From NCBI GenBank assembly GCA_020073445.1, contig JAIQFE010000020.1, positions 1-64,000 on the forward strand: a stretch of DNA of 64,000 bases, written 5' to 3'. The notes beneath the pieces were generated by a model, which made no database searches, was not told where the DNA came from, and saw nothing but the letters and a program-made list of their open reading frames with translations. Both the position numbers and the translations under genes were made by a program. The stretch comes from Terriglobia bacterium (lineage in GTDB: Bacteria > Acidobacteriota > Terriglobia > Bryobacterales > Bryobacteraceae). Shown here one piece after another: positions 16,925 through 26,603 of this stretch. Within the stretch, counting starts at the first letter, position 1. Every line of letters starts with the position of its first letter.

Positions 16925-18277
16925 TTATTTCCCGATACAAAACGTCGAGAAGATCCGGTTCAGGATGTCATCGGCCGTGGTTGCGCCGGTGATCGCATCG
17001 ATCGGCCGCAGCGCGGCGTAGAGGTCGAGCAAGAGCATCTCATGGGGGATGCCGATATCGGCCGCCGTGCGAGCCTGCATGAGCGCTTCCCCCGACTCTT
17101 GCAGGAGCTGCTCGTGGCGCAGACTCGTGATGAATCCGCCTTCCTGCTCGAGTTGGCCTTGCGGCGCGATCACCTGCATAATCGCGGCTCGCAGCTCTTT
17201 CATTCCGATGCCGGTGAGAGCCGAAACCGGCAGTGCTCCGGGGACGTCTGCTTGCGTCGTTAGATCGCACTTGTTGGCGGCGATGAGGGTCTTTCCGCCG
17301 CCGCGCGCCCGTTCGATCAGGGTTTCATCTTCCTTACTGAGCGCTTGCGACGCGTCGACGACAATCAAAGTCAGATCCGCATCCGCCATCGCCTGATAGC
17401 TGCGTTCGATCCCTAGTGACTCAACCACATCCTGCCCCAGCCGGATTCCAGCGGTGTCCAGAAGCTTCACGGGGATTCCGCCCAGCGAGGCCGTTTCCGA
17501 TACCACGTCGCGCGTCGTTCCCGGAATCGCGGTCACGATGGCCCGGTCTTGTTCCAGCAGCCGGTTGAAGAGGCTGCTCTTGCCGACGTTCGGCCGCCCC
17601 ACGATAGCGAGCGTGAATCCTTCATGCACCAGCTTGCCGTAGGCGAAGCTGGCTGCCAGCGCCGTGACCGATGCAATGATCGGCTCTAAGCGCCGCAGAA
17701 TCTCTTCCGTCGGCGCCACGCTGATGTCATCTTCCGCGAAATCGATTCCGGCTTCGAGCAGCGCGATCAGCTCCAGCAACTGCTCCTTCACCGGCTTCAG
17801 GCGACGCGAGACCGATCCTTCCGCTTGCTGCGCGGCGATTCGGGCCTGGTACAGCGTGGTCGCTTCGATCAGATCGCGAATCGCCTCGGCTTGCGGCAGA
17901 TCGATGCGGCCGTGAACGTAGGCCCGCAGTGTGAACTCCCCGGGTTCCGCCAGCCGAGCGCCGGCCTGGCAAAGACGCTCCAGAGCGTAGCGCAGCACCA
18001 CGGGCGATCCATGACAGGCGATCTCGATCACGTCTTCAGCGGTGTAGGATCGCGGCGCGGCAAAGTAGGTGACCACGACTTGATCTACGGCATGACCGTC
18101 CGCGTCGGGCAACGTCGCCAAAGCGGCCGACCACGGCTTCCAGGCCGGCGCTTCGCCAGGGAATCGCAGAACGCCTTCAACTATCGTGCGCGTATCCGGG
18201 CCGGAGATCCGGACGATGCCGATCCCGCCACGGCCGGGAGGCGTAGAAACAGCCGCGATGGTGTCGCCGGTGCGCAC
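16925..18277 (-). CDS. mnmE: tRNA uridine-5-carboxymethylaminomethyl modification GTPase MnmE
   Basis: A 450-aa MnmE (TrmE) with the N-terminal tetrahydrofolate-binding domain ([19 protein letters not shown]), helical domain, inserted G domain with [12 protein letters not shown] (G1), DTAGIR (G3) and ANKCD (G4), and the invariant C-terminal CIGK. With MnmG it modifies U34 of tRNAs reading NNA/NNG codons. MnmG is not in the window. It closes the conserved rpmH-rnpA-yidD-yidC-khpB-mnmE order. Confidence 0.98.
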   Translation of the reverse strand: MRTGDTIAAVSTPPGRGGIGIVRISGPDTRTIVEGVLRFPGEAPAWKPWSAALATLPDADGHAVDQVVVTYFAAPRSYTAEDVIEIACHGSPVVLRYALERLCQAGARLAEPGEFTLRAYVHGRIDLPQAEAIRDLIEATTLYQARIAAQQAEGSVSRRLKPVKEQLLELIALLEAGIDFAEDDISVAPTEEILRRLEPIIASVTALAASFAYGKLVHEGFTLAIVGRPNVGKSSLFNRLLEQDRAIVTAIPGTTRDVVSETASLGGIPVKLLDTAGIRLGQDVVESLGIERSYQAMADADLTLIVVDASQALSKEDETLIERARGGGKTLIAANKCDLTTQADVPGALPVSALTGIGMKELRAAIMQVIAPQGQLEQEGGFITSLRHEQLLQESGEALMQARTAADIGIPHEMLLLDLYAALRPIDAITGATTADDILNRIFSTFCIGK

Positions 18278-18301
18278 AACTGGAATTCTACAAGGGGAAC
18301 G

Positions 18302-18961
18302 TTAAAAACGCGGGCCGCGACTTGGGCCATCCCGGCGAGGTCCGCGTGGTCCGCCACCCGGGCCACCGCGCCCACGGTCGCGACCTCCGCCAAAGGGACG
18401 ACGGCCGCGGGGCGTGTCATCCTCGGGACGCGGGCGAGGCGGACGAATGGGTTCCGGCAACACTTTCATGTCCGCGGGAACCACCACCACTTGCCGGATA
18501 GGACCTTCGCCGACGCTCTCGCTGCGCACTTCGGTCTCATCGCGCAGAGACAAGTGCAGGATGCGGCGCTCGCGGCTGTTCATAGGACTGAAGTGGAACG
18601 GCATGTGCGTCTTCTTGACGCGCTCGGCGGCGGCTTGCGCGCTCATACGCAGTTCCTGAATGCGCAGCATGCGATGATCGTTGGCGTCGAAGCATAGCAG
18701 CGAATGTTGCTCCGGAGCCATCCCCAGCGCTTCGGTGGTCAGTTGCTCGATCGCCAGAAGCAGTTCCGCTTTGTTCGCGAGCAGAAGGTCCACATCCTGG
18801 CCGGTGAAACGGACCAGAACATCGGGATTCTCGAAGTCCGGATGAACTGTTTCGCCGGCGCTCACCGCGTAGGTCAGCGCAAAGCCGGCGCGGCTGATCA
18901 TGAGATCGAGGAACTGGCGGATGCGCGGCTCGGACTCGGCAAGCGTAAGCTTCTTTGACAC
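18302..18961 (-). CDS. khpB: KH/R3H RNA-binding protein (Jag/KhpB)
   Basis: A 219-aa protein located between yidC and mnmE as in many bacteria. The middle carries a KH-like fold (VLVRFTGQDVDLLLANKAEL) and the region around HFSPMNSRERRILHLSL is an R3H domain. The C-terminal 50 residues are a low-complexity Arg/Gly/Pro tail typical of RNA-binding proteins. The N-terminal Jag-N domain is not obvious. It probably binds RNA and takes part in envelope or division control, as KhpB does elsewhere. Confidence 0.88.
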   Translation of the reverse strand: MSKKLTLAESEPRIRQFLDLMISRAGFALTYAVSAGETVHPDFENPDVLVRFTGQDVDLLLANKAELLLAIEQLTTEALGMAPEQHSLLCFDANDHRMLRIQELRMSAQAAAERVKKTHMPFHFSPMNSRERRILHLSLRDETEVRSESVGEGPIRQVVVVPADMKVLPEPIRPPRPRPEDDTPRGRRPFGGGRDRGRGGPGGGPRGPRRDGPSRGPRF

Positions 18962-18972
18962 CGTGTCAGGTC

Positions 18973-20637
18973 CTATTTCTTCTTTTTAACAGGCGGGCTC
19001 GGAACAATTACTTCCGGTGCGGGTGTGCCCCGATTGAGCAACCATTGCTGAGCGATACCCACCAGACCGCCGGTTAACCAGTATAGTACCAGTCCAGCCG
19101 ATTGGTAGTAAAACATGTAACCGAGCACCAGCGGCATGAACATCATCATCTTCTGCTGTGCCGGATCCATGCCCGGACTCGGCGTCATCTTCTGCTGCAC
19201 GAATTGCGTGACCACCAGCAGAACGGGCAACACACGGATCGCCAGCGTTTCGGCTTGAGAAAGATCGTGAACCCACAGCCAGCTCGCGCCGCGCATCTCG
19301 ATGGCCACGCCCAGCACCGTGTAATAAGCGATCAGGAACGGGAGCTGGATAATCATGGGGACGCAGCCGCCCACCGGATTGACCCCGTGCTTCTTGTACA
19401 GCGCCATCATCTCCGCCTGCTGCTCCTGCTTGCGGGGATCGCGCATCGGCATGTCTTTGTACTTGGCATTGATCGCCTGGATCTGCGGCTGAAGAGCCTG
19501 CATCTTCTTGGACGACTTCATGCTCGTGAAGCGTAGCGGGAACAGCACCATGTTGATGGCGATGGTGACCACTACGATGGCCCAACCGAAATTTTCGCCG
19601 GTCACGTGTTTCGCCGTCCAGGTCAGGACAAAGAACAACGGCTTGGCGATAAAACCGAACCACGTGCCCCAGTCGATCAATGTGACGAGCTTGGGGTTTA
19701 CCGACTTAAGGATGTCGTCATCCTTGGGGCCGATGAACAGGTTGAACGAATTGAACCCAGAACCGCCCACGCCCGTCCCGATGCGCTTCTCCTCGGCACC
19801 GGCCGCGTTCGGGATCGGATCGGAGTAAGTGGTGGTACCGAGTCCGCCACTCGTGGTTGGGAGAACCACGGCGGCGAAATACTTGTCTTCAATGCCGGCG
19901 AAGGAATACTGGCCGCTGGTGGTTACCGGCCCCTTGTCCGCCGCTTTCACTGCGTTCTTGACCAACTTGGAGTTCGCCTCGTCGTAGTAGAGAGTTCCCT
20001 CCACGCTGGCCGGATTGACGATCGTCTGGTCGCCGAAACCGCCCCGCCATGTGAGCTCATGCGGGAGGAGCACGCCGTTATCCACCACCTGGGACGTGAT
20101 CTCCACCTGGTAGCTCTTGGGCATGAACTGGAAGGTTTTCTTGGTGGCGGTGCGCCCGTCCGAATATTCGAACGTCACGCCGAGATCGCCTGAGCGCTCC
20201 ACTCGAAAGAGCCCCTTGTTGGGATCGTTCGGCGGCGCCTGATTGCGGAAAGCCACCGCGAATGGAGCCGGGACTTTCTGAAGCGCCTTCGTGTTGACCA
20301 GATCCAGCGGTTTCCCGTTGCCGTCCTTGTACGCTTTGAGAATCCAGCTCAGAACCGTCGCGCCCTGATTCGAAAACCGTACGCGATAGAGATCGGTCTC
20401 GATGGTGAAGTCTTGCGCCTGGCTCTCCTGGATCTGCCCTGGCACCTCGATCTTGATGGCCGGAGTCGCCGGCTCGGGCTTCGGCGCTTCGACCGGAGTT
20501 TGCGTGATTTGCGCGGGAACGGTCACAGGCGGAGTCACCGGCGGCTTGTAAAAGTAGTTCCAGCCCACCAGTACGATCCCCACCAGCACGAACGCGAGCA
20601 GGAGTCGTGTCTCCGTTGTCAGTTCCTTATTAGGCAT
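18973..20637 (-). CDS. yidC: Membrane protein insertase YidC/Oxa1
   Basis: A 554-aa YidC of the Gram-negative type: N-terminal membrane anchor (LLLAFVLVGIVLVGWNYFY), a large periplasmic beta-sandwich domain (about 80-340), and the conserved insertase core of five membrane segments including GCVPMIIQLPFLIAYYTVL and a Lys-rich C-terminal tail KKKK. It inserts inner-membrane proteins alone or with SecYEG. It is 12 bp upstream of khpB and 21 bp downstream of yidD. Confidence 0.97.
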   Translation of the reverse strand: MPNKELTTETRLLLAFVLVGIVLVGWNYFYKPPVTPPVTVPAQITQTPVEAPKPEPATPAIKIEVPGQIQESQAQDFTIETDLYRVRFSNQGATVLSWILKAYKDGNGKPLDLVNTKALQKVPAPFAVAFRNQAPPNDPNKGLFRVERSGDLGVTFEYSDGRTATKKTFQFMPKSYQVEITSQVVDNGVLLPHELTWRGGFGDQTIVNPASVEGTLYYDEANSKLVKNAVKAADKGPVTTSGQYSFAGIEDKYFAAVVLPTTSGGLGTTTYSDPIPNAAGAEEKRIGTGVGGSGFNSFNLFIGPKDDDILKSVNPKLVTLIDWGTWFGFIAKPLFFVLTWTAKHVTGENFGWAIVVVTIAINMVLFPLRFTSMKSSKKMQALQPQIQAINAKYKDMPMRDPRKQEQQAEMMALYKKHGVNPVGGCVPMIIQLPFLIAYYTVLGVAIEMRGASWLWVHDLSQAETLAIRVLPVLLVVTQFVQQKMTPSPGMDPAQQKMMMFMPLVLGYMFYYQSAGLVLYWLTGGLVGIAQQWLLNRGTPAPEVIVPSPPVKKKK

Positions 20638-20658
20638 TCGGGGAGAGACCGGGTGTCC

Positions 20659-20889
20659 TTAGCGGACCGGGTCGAAACCTCCTTGGTGGAACGGATGGCA
20701 GCGGGACAAGCGGCGTAGTCCCATGCCGACGCCCTTCAGCACACCGTGCTTCTCGATGGCGTCCTTCATATATTCAGAACAGGTTGGATGAAAACGGCAC
20801 GCCGAGGGGAGCAGGGGAGAGATTACCAGCTTGTACGTCCAGATGAGACCGATCGCGATCGTGCGGGGTAAGTTCATCTCCCGTTGCAT
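20659..20889 (-). CDS. yidD: Membrane protein insertion efficiency factor YidD
   Basis: A 76-aa protein with the YidD signature [17 protein letters not shown] and [13 protein letters not shown]. YidD is a small membrane-associated factor that helps YidC. The start overlaps the end of rnpA by 16 bp, indicating translational coupling. Confidence 0.97.
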   Translation of the reverse strand: MQREMNLPRTIAIGLIWTYKLVISPLLPSACRFHPTCSEYMKDAIEKHGVLKGVGMGLRRLSRCHPFHQGGFDPVR

Positions 20890-21233
20890 TGGTCGATCAC
20901 CTTCCTGAGAGCCCGCTCGAGATCCGTAAAGGGCGCGGCGAGCGCCGTGCGCCGAGGATTAATGACGATGTCCCATTGTGGATTGAGCTCCGCCCGGTGC
21001 AGGCGGAACGCTTCCCGCATACGGCGCTTGATGCGGTTTCGGACCACGCTTCCGCCGATCGCTTTGGGAACGGTGAGCCCCAATCGGGCGGCGTAGCCTG
21101 TCTGGTCACCTTGCCGCGCGAGACAGAAGGCGGCGAACAAGGGGCCGGAAACGCGCTTGCCATGGTCATACACTTTGCGGAAGTCGGCGGTGCGCAGGGC
21201 CCTGGATAATGATGAAGACAACGAAGAAGACAC
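20874..21233 (-). CDS. rnpA: Ribonuclease P protein component
   Basis: A 119-aa RnpA with the RNR motif region [30 protein letters not shown] near the N-terminus and an RNase P-like end. It assists the RNase P RNA in 5' maturation of tRNAs. The start at 21233 is a GTG; the Ser-rich first ten residues are atypical. It follows rpmH by 34 bp, the nearly universal arrangement. Confidence 0.96.
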   Translation of the reverse strand: MSSSLSSSLSRALRTADFRKVYDHGKRVSGPLFAAFCLARQGDQTGYAARLGLTVPKAIGGSVVRNRIKRRMREAFRLHRAELNPQWDIVINPRRTALAAPFTDLERALRKVIDQCNGR

Positions 21234-21267
21234 CGGGGAACAAATGGGCGCGCCACCACCGGCCAGA

Positions 21268-21441
21268 TCAGCTGGCTTTGGCGTAGCGGACGGCCTTCTC
21301 GTCGCTTACGGTCAGCTTGTGACGGCCGCGGGCCCGGCGGCGCGCCAGCACGGCCCGGCCGTTCTTGGTCTTCATGCGCTCACGGAATCCGTGCACTTTG
21401 GCGCGCTTACGATTATTCGGTTGAAAAGTACGTTTCGGCAT
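21268..21441 (-). CDS. rpmH: 50S ribosomal protein L34
   Basis: Too short for most gene tracks: 57 residues, [19 protein letters not shown] through [19 protein letters not shown], ending AKAS. It matches L34 along its whole length. It is the first gene of the rpmH-rnpA-yidD-yidC-khpB-mnmE cluster, so the promoter should lie in 21442-21600. Confidence 0.98.
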   Translation of the reverse strand: MPKRTFQPNNRKRAKVHGFRERMKTKNGRAVLARRRARGRHKLTVSDEKAVRYAKAS

Positions 21442-21647
21442 ATTTGCTTATCTAGCGCGCGCAACGCCCATAGCGCAGGCGCCTCTTTCGATGGGGTCGT
21501 TTGTAGACCCATTCAGTATAACAAACGGATCACCCCGGGCCGGAGTTCCTTCAGAATCGCGCCAGCAGGTCTAAATCCACGTGTCCCCCAGGGCGGCACC
21601 ATCTGGATCCGGCCAGCCCGGCCGGATCGCGCGATAATCGAACGGAC

Positions 21648-22343
21648 ATGGACCAAACAGAGCTGCTAAAGGCGGTGAACGCTATTCGCTGGGCGCACCG
21701 CATCGACCTGGGTGGGGGAATCATCACGCCCGGCGACTGGAATACGCCCGAGATCCTCTTGCGCCTCCAACTCCCCCAGGATCTTTCGGGCCAAACCGTT
21801 CTGGATATCGCTTGCTGGGACGGTTTCTATTCCTTCGCGGCCGAACAACGCGGCGCCGAGCGCGTGCTGGCTACCGATTCGTTCATTTGGCAGGGAGGTC
21901 AAAAAGAAGGCTTTCTGCTGGCGCAGCGGGTTCTCCAGTCCAAAGTCGAAGAAGCCGAGATCGATGTTTTGGATTTGTCGCCGGAGAGAGTTGGCGTCTT
22001 CGACGTTGTTCTGTTCCTCGGCGTGCTGTACCACATGAAGCACCCCATGCTCGCGCTGGAACGCGCGGCCTCGGTTACCAAGCGCCTGCTGATTGTCGAG
22101 ACCGTCGTCGACCTGCGCCTGCCTGGCAAAGCCCTGGCATTCTATCCAGGATCGGAGCTGGGCCGCGATGAAACCAACTGGTTCGGCCCCACGCCAGCGG
22201 CAGTCGAAGGCATGCTTCGAGCGGTCGGCTTCTCGCGCGTGGAACGAGTGTGGCCATCGGCGGGGCGTCTCCGGCTGTGGCGTGCCTTGAGCTTATTTGG
22301 CTCGAAGGCCGTCAAGCGCGCAGTCTTTCACGCGTACCGCTAG
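21648..22343 (+). CDS. SAM-dependent methyltransferase, CmoB-like (DUF1698)
   Basis: A 231-aa class I methyltransferase. The SAM-binding motif TVLDIACWDGFYSF is at about 50-63, ATDSF at about 75, and FLGVLYHMKHP at about 125; this pattern is typical of DUF1698/CmoB-type proteins. CmoB carboxymethylates U34 of tRNA, but this protein is shorter than CmoB and the substrate is uncertain. It is transcribed divergently from rpmH with about 200 bp between them, in the place where dnaA often sits. Confidence 0.8.
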   Translation: MDQTELLKAVNAIRWAHRIDLGGGIITPGDWNTPEILLRLQLPQDLSGQTVLDIACWDGFYSFAAEQRGAERVLATDSFIWQGGQKEGFLLAQRVLQSKVEEAEIDVLDLSPERVGVFDVVLFLGVLYHMKHPMLALERAASVTKRLLIVETVVDLRLPGKALAFYPGSELGRDETNWFGPTPAAVEGMLRAVGFSRVERVWPSAGRLRLWRALSLFGSKAVKRAVFHAYR

Positions 22344-22383
22344 CTCGCGGACCGATCGGTCAGCGCTCTAGAATCCCGCGAGC
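22343..22383. terminator. Possible bidirectional terminator hairpin between convergent genes
   Basis: GCTCGCGG (22343-22350) and CCGCGAGC (22376-22383) form an 8-bp GC-rich stem directly after the methyltransferase stop and before the end of the convergent gene at 22394. No clear T-run is present. Confidence 0.4.
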
Positions 22384-22393
22384 CTACGCGCCA

Positions 22394-23068
22394 CTATTGC
22401 AGAACGGCCAGGTCCGTCCCATCCGCTGCGTTTAAGCGTACAACGAGGATCTCAACCGTGGAGAAGTCTTCGAGCCGATAGAACACCTGGGAAGCTACGC
22501 CGCCAGGCCCGTTAATATCAGCCGTGACCCACTGGTCAACAGGAACTCTCGATAAGAATTGAGCTTTCCGTATAGCAATAGGAAATCTTAGATTCAATTG
22601 GTGTTCTAACTGGGTTAGCAAGCCCTCCACCTCATCAATGTCCACCTCAGCAGAGAATATTTCGCCAGTTCGATTCGGAGGGCGCTGAGCGAAAGAGACG
22701 CCACGCGGAAGGCGTTTGCGTAATTCTGGCAGGATCTGCCAGACGTAATCGGCATCTTCTGGGCGCAGAGCTGTGGCTATCGCAAAATTGAGCGTCTCCC
22801 TAGCAAATTCAAAACGTTCCTCCGTTGCCCATTTCACCATCCTGGGCAGAAACCGAGATGCATGTTTTGAGTTAAATCGGCTGTAGATCGCGGTTCTGAC
22901 ATTCTGCTCTGGCACAACTGGCACCCACTCCGCAAGGATGGGCAACGTAACGCGGGCGATTCCTTCGTCCGAGGTTTTGAGACCATCGACCCGCACACAA
23001 GGCAAACCGGTCTTGCGACGAATCTCCTCGACTATCTGCTGATGTGTTTGGTGTCCGGGAAAGTCCAT
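22394..23068 (-). CDS. Conserved hypothetical protein, 224 aa
   Basis: I do not recognise a family. Soluble, no signal peptide. The N-terminal half contains a helical region (KHASRFLPRMVKWATEERF) that is consistent with HEAT-like or ARM-like helices; the C-terminal half is more beta-rich (FYRLEDFSTVEILVV). It lies 20 bp downstream of the threonine dehydratase-like gene, on the same strand. Codon use is somewhat less GC-biased than its neighbours, which could reflect transfer. Confidence 0.7.
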   Translation of the reverse strand: MDFPGHQTHQQIVEEIRRKTGLPCVRVDGLKTSDEGIARVTLPILAEWVPVVPEQNVRTAIYSRFNSKHASRFLPRMVKWATEERFEFARETLNFAIATALRPEDADYVWQILPELRKRLPRGVSFAQRPPNRTGEIFSAEVDIDEVEGLLTQLEHQLNLRFPIAIRKAQFLSRVPVDQWVTADINGPGGVASQVFYRLEDFSTVEILVVRLNAADGTDLAVLQ

Positions 23069-23088
23069 GGCGCTTATCGAATAACGAC

Positions 23089-24072
23089 TTAGAACCCCGC
23101 GAGCAGCTCGAAATCCACGTTTCCGCCGGAAAGTACGATCCCGACCCGCCCCAACCCCGCCGGCAGCTTGCCGAACATCGCCGCCGCGGCTCCCACGGCT
23201 CCACTCGGCTCCACCAGGATCTTCAGCCGTGTCAGCAGGAACTTGACCGCGGCCCGGATCTCATCGTCGGTCACCAGGACCACTTGCTCGACGTTTCGCT
23301 GCAAGATCGGGAACGTCATAGCCCCGAGAACCGGCGTGCGCAGGCCGTCGGCGATCGTATCCGGCGGCGCGATTTCGATGCGCTTACCCGCTTGGAGCGA
23401 TAAAAACGCGTCGTTGCCCTTTTCGGGTTCCACGCCGATCACCCGGATCCCGGGCCGCAGATGCTTGGCCGCGATCGAGCACCCCGCCATCAGGCCGCCG
23501 CCACCGATGGGTGCGACTAAGGCATCCAGATCGGGAACTTCTTCGAGCAGTTCCAGCGCTGTGGTGCCTTGCCCGGCGATGATCCAGGGATGATCGAAGG
23601 GAGGGACCAGGGTGGCCCCGGTTTCGGCAGCGATTCTTGCCCCGATGGCCGCGCGGTCATCACGGAAGCGGTCGTACTCGACGATTTTCGCGCCCTGCGC
23701 CCGCGTCGCTTCGAGCTTCGATCGAGGGGCATCGGCCGGCATCACCAGCGTCGCCGGAATTCCCACGGAGCGGGCCGCAATCGCCACAGCCTGCGCGTGG
23801 TTGCCCGAGGAAAATGCGACCACGCCTCGCGGGAGATCGGCTTTTGGGATGGAAAAAATGAAATTCGATGCGCCGCGGATCTTGAACGCGCCTCCCGTCT
23901 GGAAGTTTTCGCACTTGAAGAACGCCGAAATCTTGGCCTCGGCGTCGAACCCATGGGAACGCGTCACGGGCGTAAGTTTGGCGATCGACTGAATGCGTAC
24001 GGAGGCTTCGCGGATGTCGTGAAATGTGACGTCCCGGCGCTCAGCGTCGGGGCCGATCTCAGTAGCCGGCAT
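23089..24072 (-). CDS. PLP-dependent threonine/serine dehydratase family protein
   Basis: A 327-aa fold-type II PLP enzyme without the C-terminal ACT regulatory domain, so catabolic-type threonine dehydratase or serine racemase. The PLP-lysine is K64 in TGGAFKIRGASN, SSGNHAQ follows at about 105, and the phosphate-binding glycine loop PIGGGGLMAG lies at about 190. It deaminates Thr/Ser to the 2-oxo acid or racemises Ser. It overlaps the 3' end of the 2-hydroxyacid dehydrogenase by 14 bp, suggesting an operon in which the oxo acid product could be reduced. Confidence 0.9.
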   Translation of the reverse strand: MPATEIGPDAERRDVTFHDIREASVRIQSIAKLTPVTRSHGFDAEAKISAFFKCENFQTGGAFKIRGASNFIFSIPKADLPRGVVAFSSGNHAQAVAIAARSVGIPATLVMPADAPRSKLEATRAQGAKIVEYDRFRDDRAAIGARIAAETGATLVPPFDHPWIIAGQGTTALELLEEVPDLDALVAPIGGGGLMAGCSIAAKHLRPGIRVIGVEPEKGNDAFLSLQAGKRIEIAPPDTIADGLRTPVLGAMTFPILQRNVEQVVLVTDDEIRAAVKFLLTRLKILVEPSGAVGAAAAMFGKLPAGLGRVGIVLSGGNVDFELLAGF

Positions 24073-25024
24073 GTTTGTCCACCAGGTTCAACAGCGGCTC
24101 ATTGGCCTGGAAGCGCCGCAGGTTATCCAGGAAGCACTCCACCGCCAGATGAATGAAATCCCGCACGTGATCCGCGGTGTGCGGCGAAAGCAAAACGTTT
24201 TCCATCTTGTAAAAAGGATGTGTGGTCGGAAGCGGCTCGACCGCGAACACATCCAGCGCGGCTCCGCGGATTTTCCCGTTTTCGAGAGCCTGTATCAGCG
24301 CCGGCTCATCCACCACGGCTCCTCGGCCCACGTTGATCAGAACGCCCGTGGGCTTCATGGCGGCGATTTGCGCGGCGCCGATCATGCCACGAGTCTCATC
24401 CGTGAGCGGCGCGGCCAGCAGCACGTAATCGCTCGCGGCCATTAGTTCCTTGACTTGCGCGAGGCCGAAGCTTTGGTCGACGATCGCATCTTTCTGAAAT
24501 AGGTCCGGACGACGTCGCAGCGCGACGATTTTCATGCCAAACGGTCGCGCCAGCTCCGCCGCCGTACTGCCGATTCCGCCGTATCCCACGATCCCCAATG
24601 TCTTGCCCTGGATCTCCTCGGTGGTGAACGCTTCCCACACGCCAGCCTGCTGCTGCCGGATCATGCGGCGCATGTTGTAGGCGAAGTACAGCATCGCTCC
24701 GATGGTCCACTCGGCCAGCGGCCTCCGGAACACGCCGCGCCCGTTGGTAAGGGGCAGGGGACTCGCCAGTATTTCCGGGCAGAGCACGTTATCGACGCCG
24801 GTCCACAGCGAGTGGATCCACTTGGCCCGCTTCGCCGGCGGTACGGCGGCACTCAGCAGCGGCGGATTCGACGTCCCGTTCACGATCACGTCGGCCTGCG
24901 GAGCGTATTCGCGAACTTTCGTTGGATCATTGCTCACCAGCACGTTGACATCGGGTCCAAGGTTCCCGAGCAGTTTCAACCACGAAGCCGAAGGATCGGC
25001 GAGCACCAGCAGAGTCAAAGACAT
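24059..25024 (-). CDS. D-2-hydroxyacid dehydrogenase
   Basis: A 321-aa NAD-dependent dehydrogenase of the D-isomer family. The dinucleotide motif GIVGYGGIGSTAAELA is at about 140-155, the catalytic Arg in NVGRGAVVDEPAL at about 235, and the catalytic His in LLSPHTAD at about 285. It interconverts a 2-oxo acid and its D-2-hydroxy acid; the specific substrate is not evident. The following dehydratase gene overlaps it. Confidence 0.93.
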   Translation of the reverse strand: MSLTLLVLADPSASWLKLLGNLGPDVNVLVSNDPTKVREYAPQADVIVNGTSNPPLLSAAVPPAKRAKWIHSLWTGVDNVLCPEILASPLPLTNGRGVFRRPLAEWTIGAMLYFAYNMRRMIRQQQAGVWEAFTTEEIQGKTLGIVGYGGIGSTAAELARPFGMKIVALRRRPDLFQKDAIVDQSFGLAQVKELMAASDYVLLAAPLTDETRGMIGAAQIAAMKPTGVLINVGRGAVVDEPALIQALENGKIRGAALDVFAVEPLPTTHPFYKMENVLLSPHTADHVRDFIHLAVECFLDNLRRFQANEPLLNLVDKHAGY

Positions 25025-25080
25025 GCGTACTCTTCAGAATAACGTGCCAGGCATATTTATAAACGTGTCAAACTGGAAAC

Positions 25081-25689
25081 GTGCCTGAATATTGCACTTG
25101 CGGCGCGCAACTCCCGCCCGACGCGCGATTCTGCCATAAGTGCGGCAAGCCGCAGCGCGAAGAAGATGCGTCCGTCGAGGTGCAGCCGGCCGTTGCCCTT
25201 CCACCGCCGCCGCCGGTAGCAGCCGAACCTCCGCCCATCAGCTTCCGTAATGCGATCGCGGTTCGGGTGGCGCTGGCCACCGGGATCCCGATGTTCCTGC
25301 TCTCGGCTGTAGCCGGGCCCCTGGCGCTGGCAGTCCCCGTCGCGGGGGGATTTTTCGCCGTCTATCTTTATCGCCGCCGCACCGGCCAGAAAGTCACCGT
25401 GTTGGCCGGTGCCCACCTCGGCTGGATTTCCGGCATCTTCGTCTTCGCGATCCTGACCGTGGTGCTCACGCTGGTGATGGTGATGCTGTCGCAACCGGAC
25501 TTTGTGCAGAGCATGCGCGATCAGATGGCTAAGATGTCGTCGATTTCCCAGGACGAACTTACCAAGCGCATCGAGCTTCTGCGGACTCCGTCGGGCCTGG
25601 CACTGGCGCTGTTGGACGCTTTCGTGTCCTACACGGTGTTAACCGCTCTCGGCGGGGCGGTCGGCGCGAAGCTTCTGAACCGGCAGTGA
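25081..25689 (+). CDS. Zinc-ribbon membrane protein
   Basis: A 202-aa protein starting at GTG. The N-terminus is a zinc ribbon (C-x1-C at CTCGAQLPPDARFCHKCGKP: CxC...CxxC), followed by a Pro-rich linker and four to five hydrophobic segments from about residue 60, including one at the extreme C-terminus. Such zinc_ribbon_2 membrane proteins are common and uncharacterised. Its last 51 bases overlap the end of the convergent DMT transporter gene. Confidence 0.82.
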   Translation: MPEYCTCGAQLPPDARFCHKCGKPQREEDASVEVQPAVALPPPPPVAAEPPPISFRNAIAVRVALATGIPMFLLSAVAGPLALAVPVAGGFFAVYLYRRRTGQKVTVLAGAHLGWISGIFVFAILTVVLTLVMVMLSQPDFVQSMRDQMAKMSSISQDELTKRIELLRTPSGLALALLDAFVSYTVLTALGGAVGAKLLNRQ

Positions 25690-26583
25690 AGTCGCACGCC
25701 GCACCATCGCGACGCCCGCGAAAATAACCGCCATCGCGCCTGCCTCGCGCAGGCCGAACCGCTCCCGGTAAACCCACCAGCCCAGAAACACCGCCACCAC
25801 CGGATTGATATAGGTGTAGATCGATGCGATGGCCAGCGGCAGGCGGCTGATTACCAGCGCGTAGCAACTGTATCCGACGATGCCGCCGAAGATCGCCAGA
25901 TAGATGATCGCGCCCATGCCGCGCATCGTCCAGTGGGCGGACGGTACTTGGAAAATGCTCGGGATCAGCAGAGCCAGCCCCGTACTGAGCTGCTGCACGC
26001 CGCCGATCACGAACGGATGCGCGCGCAATTGCCGGTTGCGTTGCAGTAGTGAGCCGAGAGCCCAGCTCGCGCCACTGACTTGCAGGAGCAGAAACGCCAG
26101 GACGACGGCGCCGCCGCCAACCAATGTGTGCTGAGTTAATGCGGCCCAGGCGTCCGGCGCGATCAGCAGGAACACTCCCACGAAGCCCAGTAGGAGTCCA
26201 CGCATCGTCGGTCCGTGAAGCTTCTCGCCGCCCGCTAGCAGTGCATCGATCCCGACGAACCAGAATGGCGCGGTGGTGACGAACAGTGAGCTGAGCCCGG
26301 TGGGAATCCACTGCTCGACGATGGCCAGAGTACCATTCCCCACGCCGATCACCATCAGTCCATAGCCCGCCGTGACCCACAAATCGCGTCCGCGCGGGAA
26401 TTGCGCCCCGATCATCGCCGCCACGCTGAGTGTGATGGCTCCCGAGATGAGGTTCCGCAGGCAGACCAGAAGGGCGGGTGGAAATGAGTCCAGGGCGATG
26501 CGGATTCCCAGGTACGTGGTGCCCCAGAATATACACACACAAATCAGCGCCAGATACGCCGTAAAGTGTGGATGATCCCGCAA
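25639..26583 (-). CDS. EamA/DMT-family transporter
   Basis: A 314-aa membrane protein with about ten hydrophobic segments in two EamA repeats (starting IFWGTTYLGIRIALDSFPP, and the second after about residue 150). This is the RhaT/DMT group of metabolite exporters. The end overlaps the convergent zinc-ribbon gene by 51 bp, and the start overlaps the 5' region of the divergent sugar kinase gene, so promoters here must be very compact. Confidence 0.92.
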   Translation of the reverse strand: MRDHPHFTAYLALICVCIFWGTTYLGIRIALDSFPPALLVCLRNLISGAITLSVAAMIGAQFPRGRDLWVTAGYGLMVIGVGNGTLAIVEQWIPTGLSSLFVTTAPFWFVGIDALLAGGEKLHGPTMRGLLLGFVGVFLLIAPDAWAALTQHTLVGGGAVVLAFLLLQVSGASWALGSLLQRNRQLRAHPFVIGGVQQLSTGLALLIPSIFQVPSAHWTMRGMGAIIYLAIFGGIVGYSCYALVISRLPLAIASIYTYINPVVAVFLGWWVYRERFGLREAGAMAVIFAGVAMVRRATSLPVQKLRADRPAESG

Positions 26584-26603
26584 GGGTTAGCTACTATATT
26601 AAC

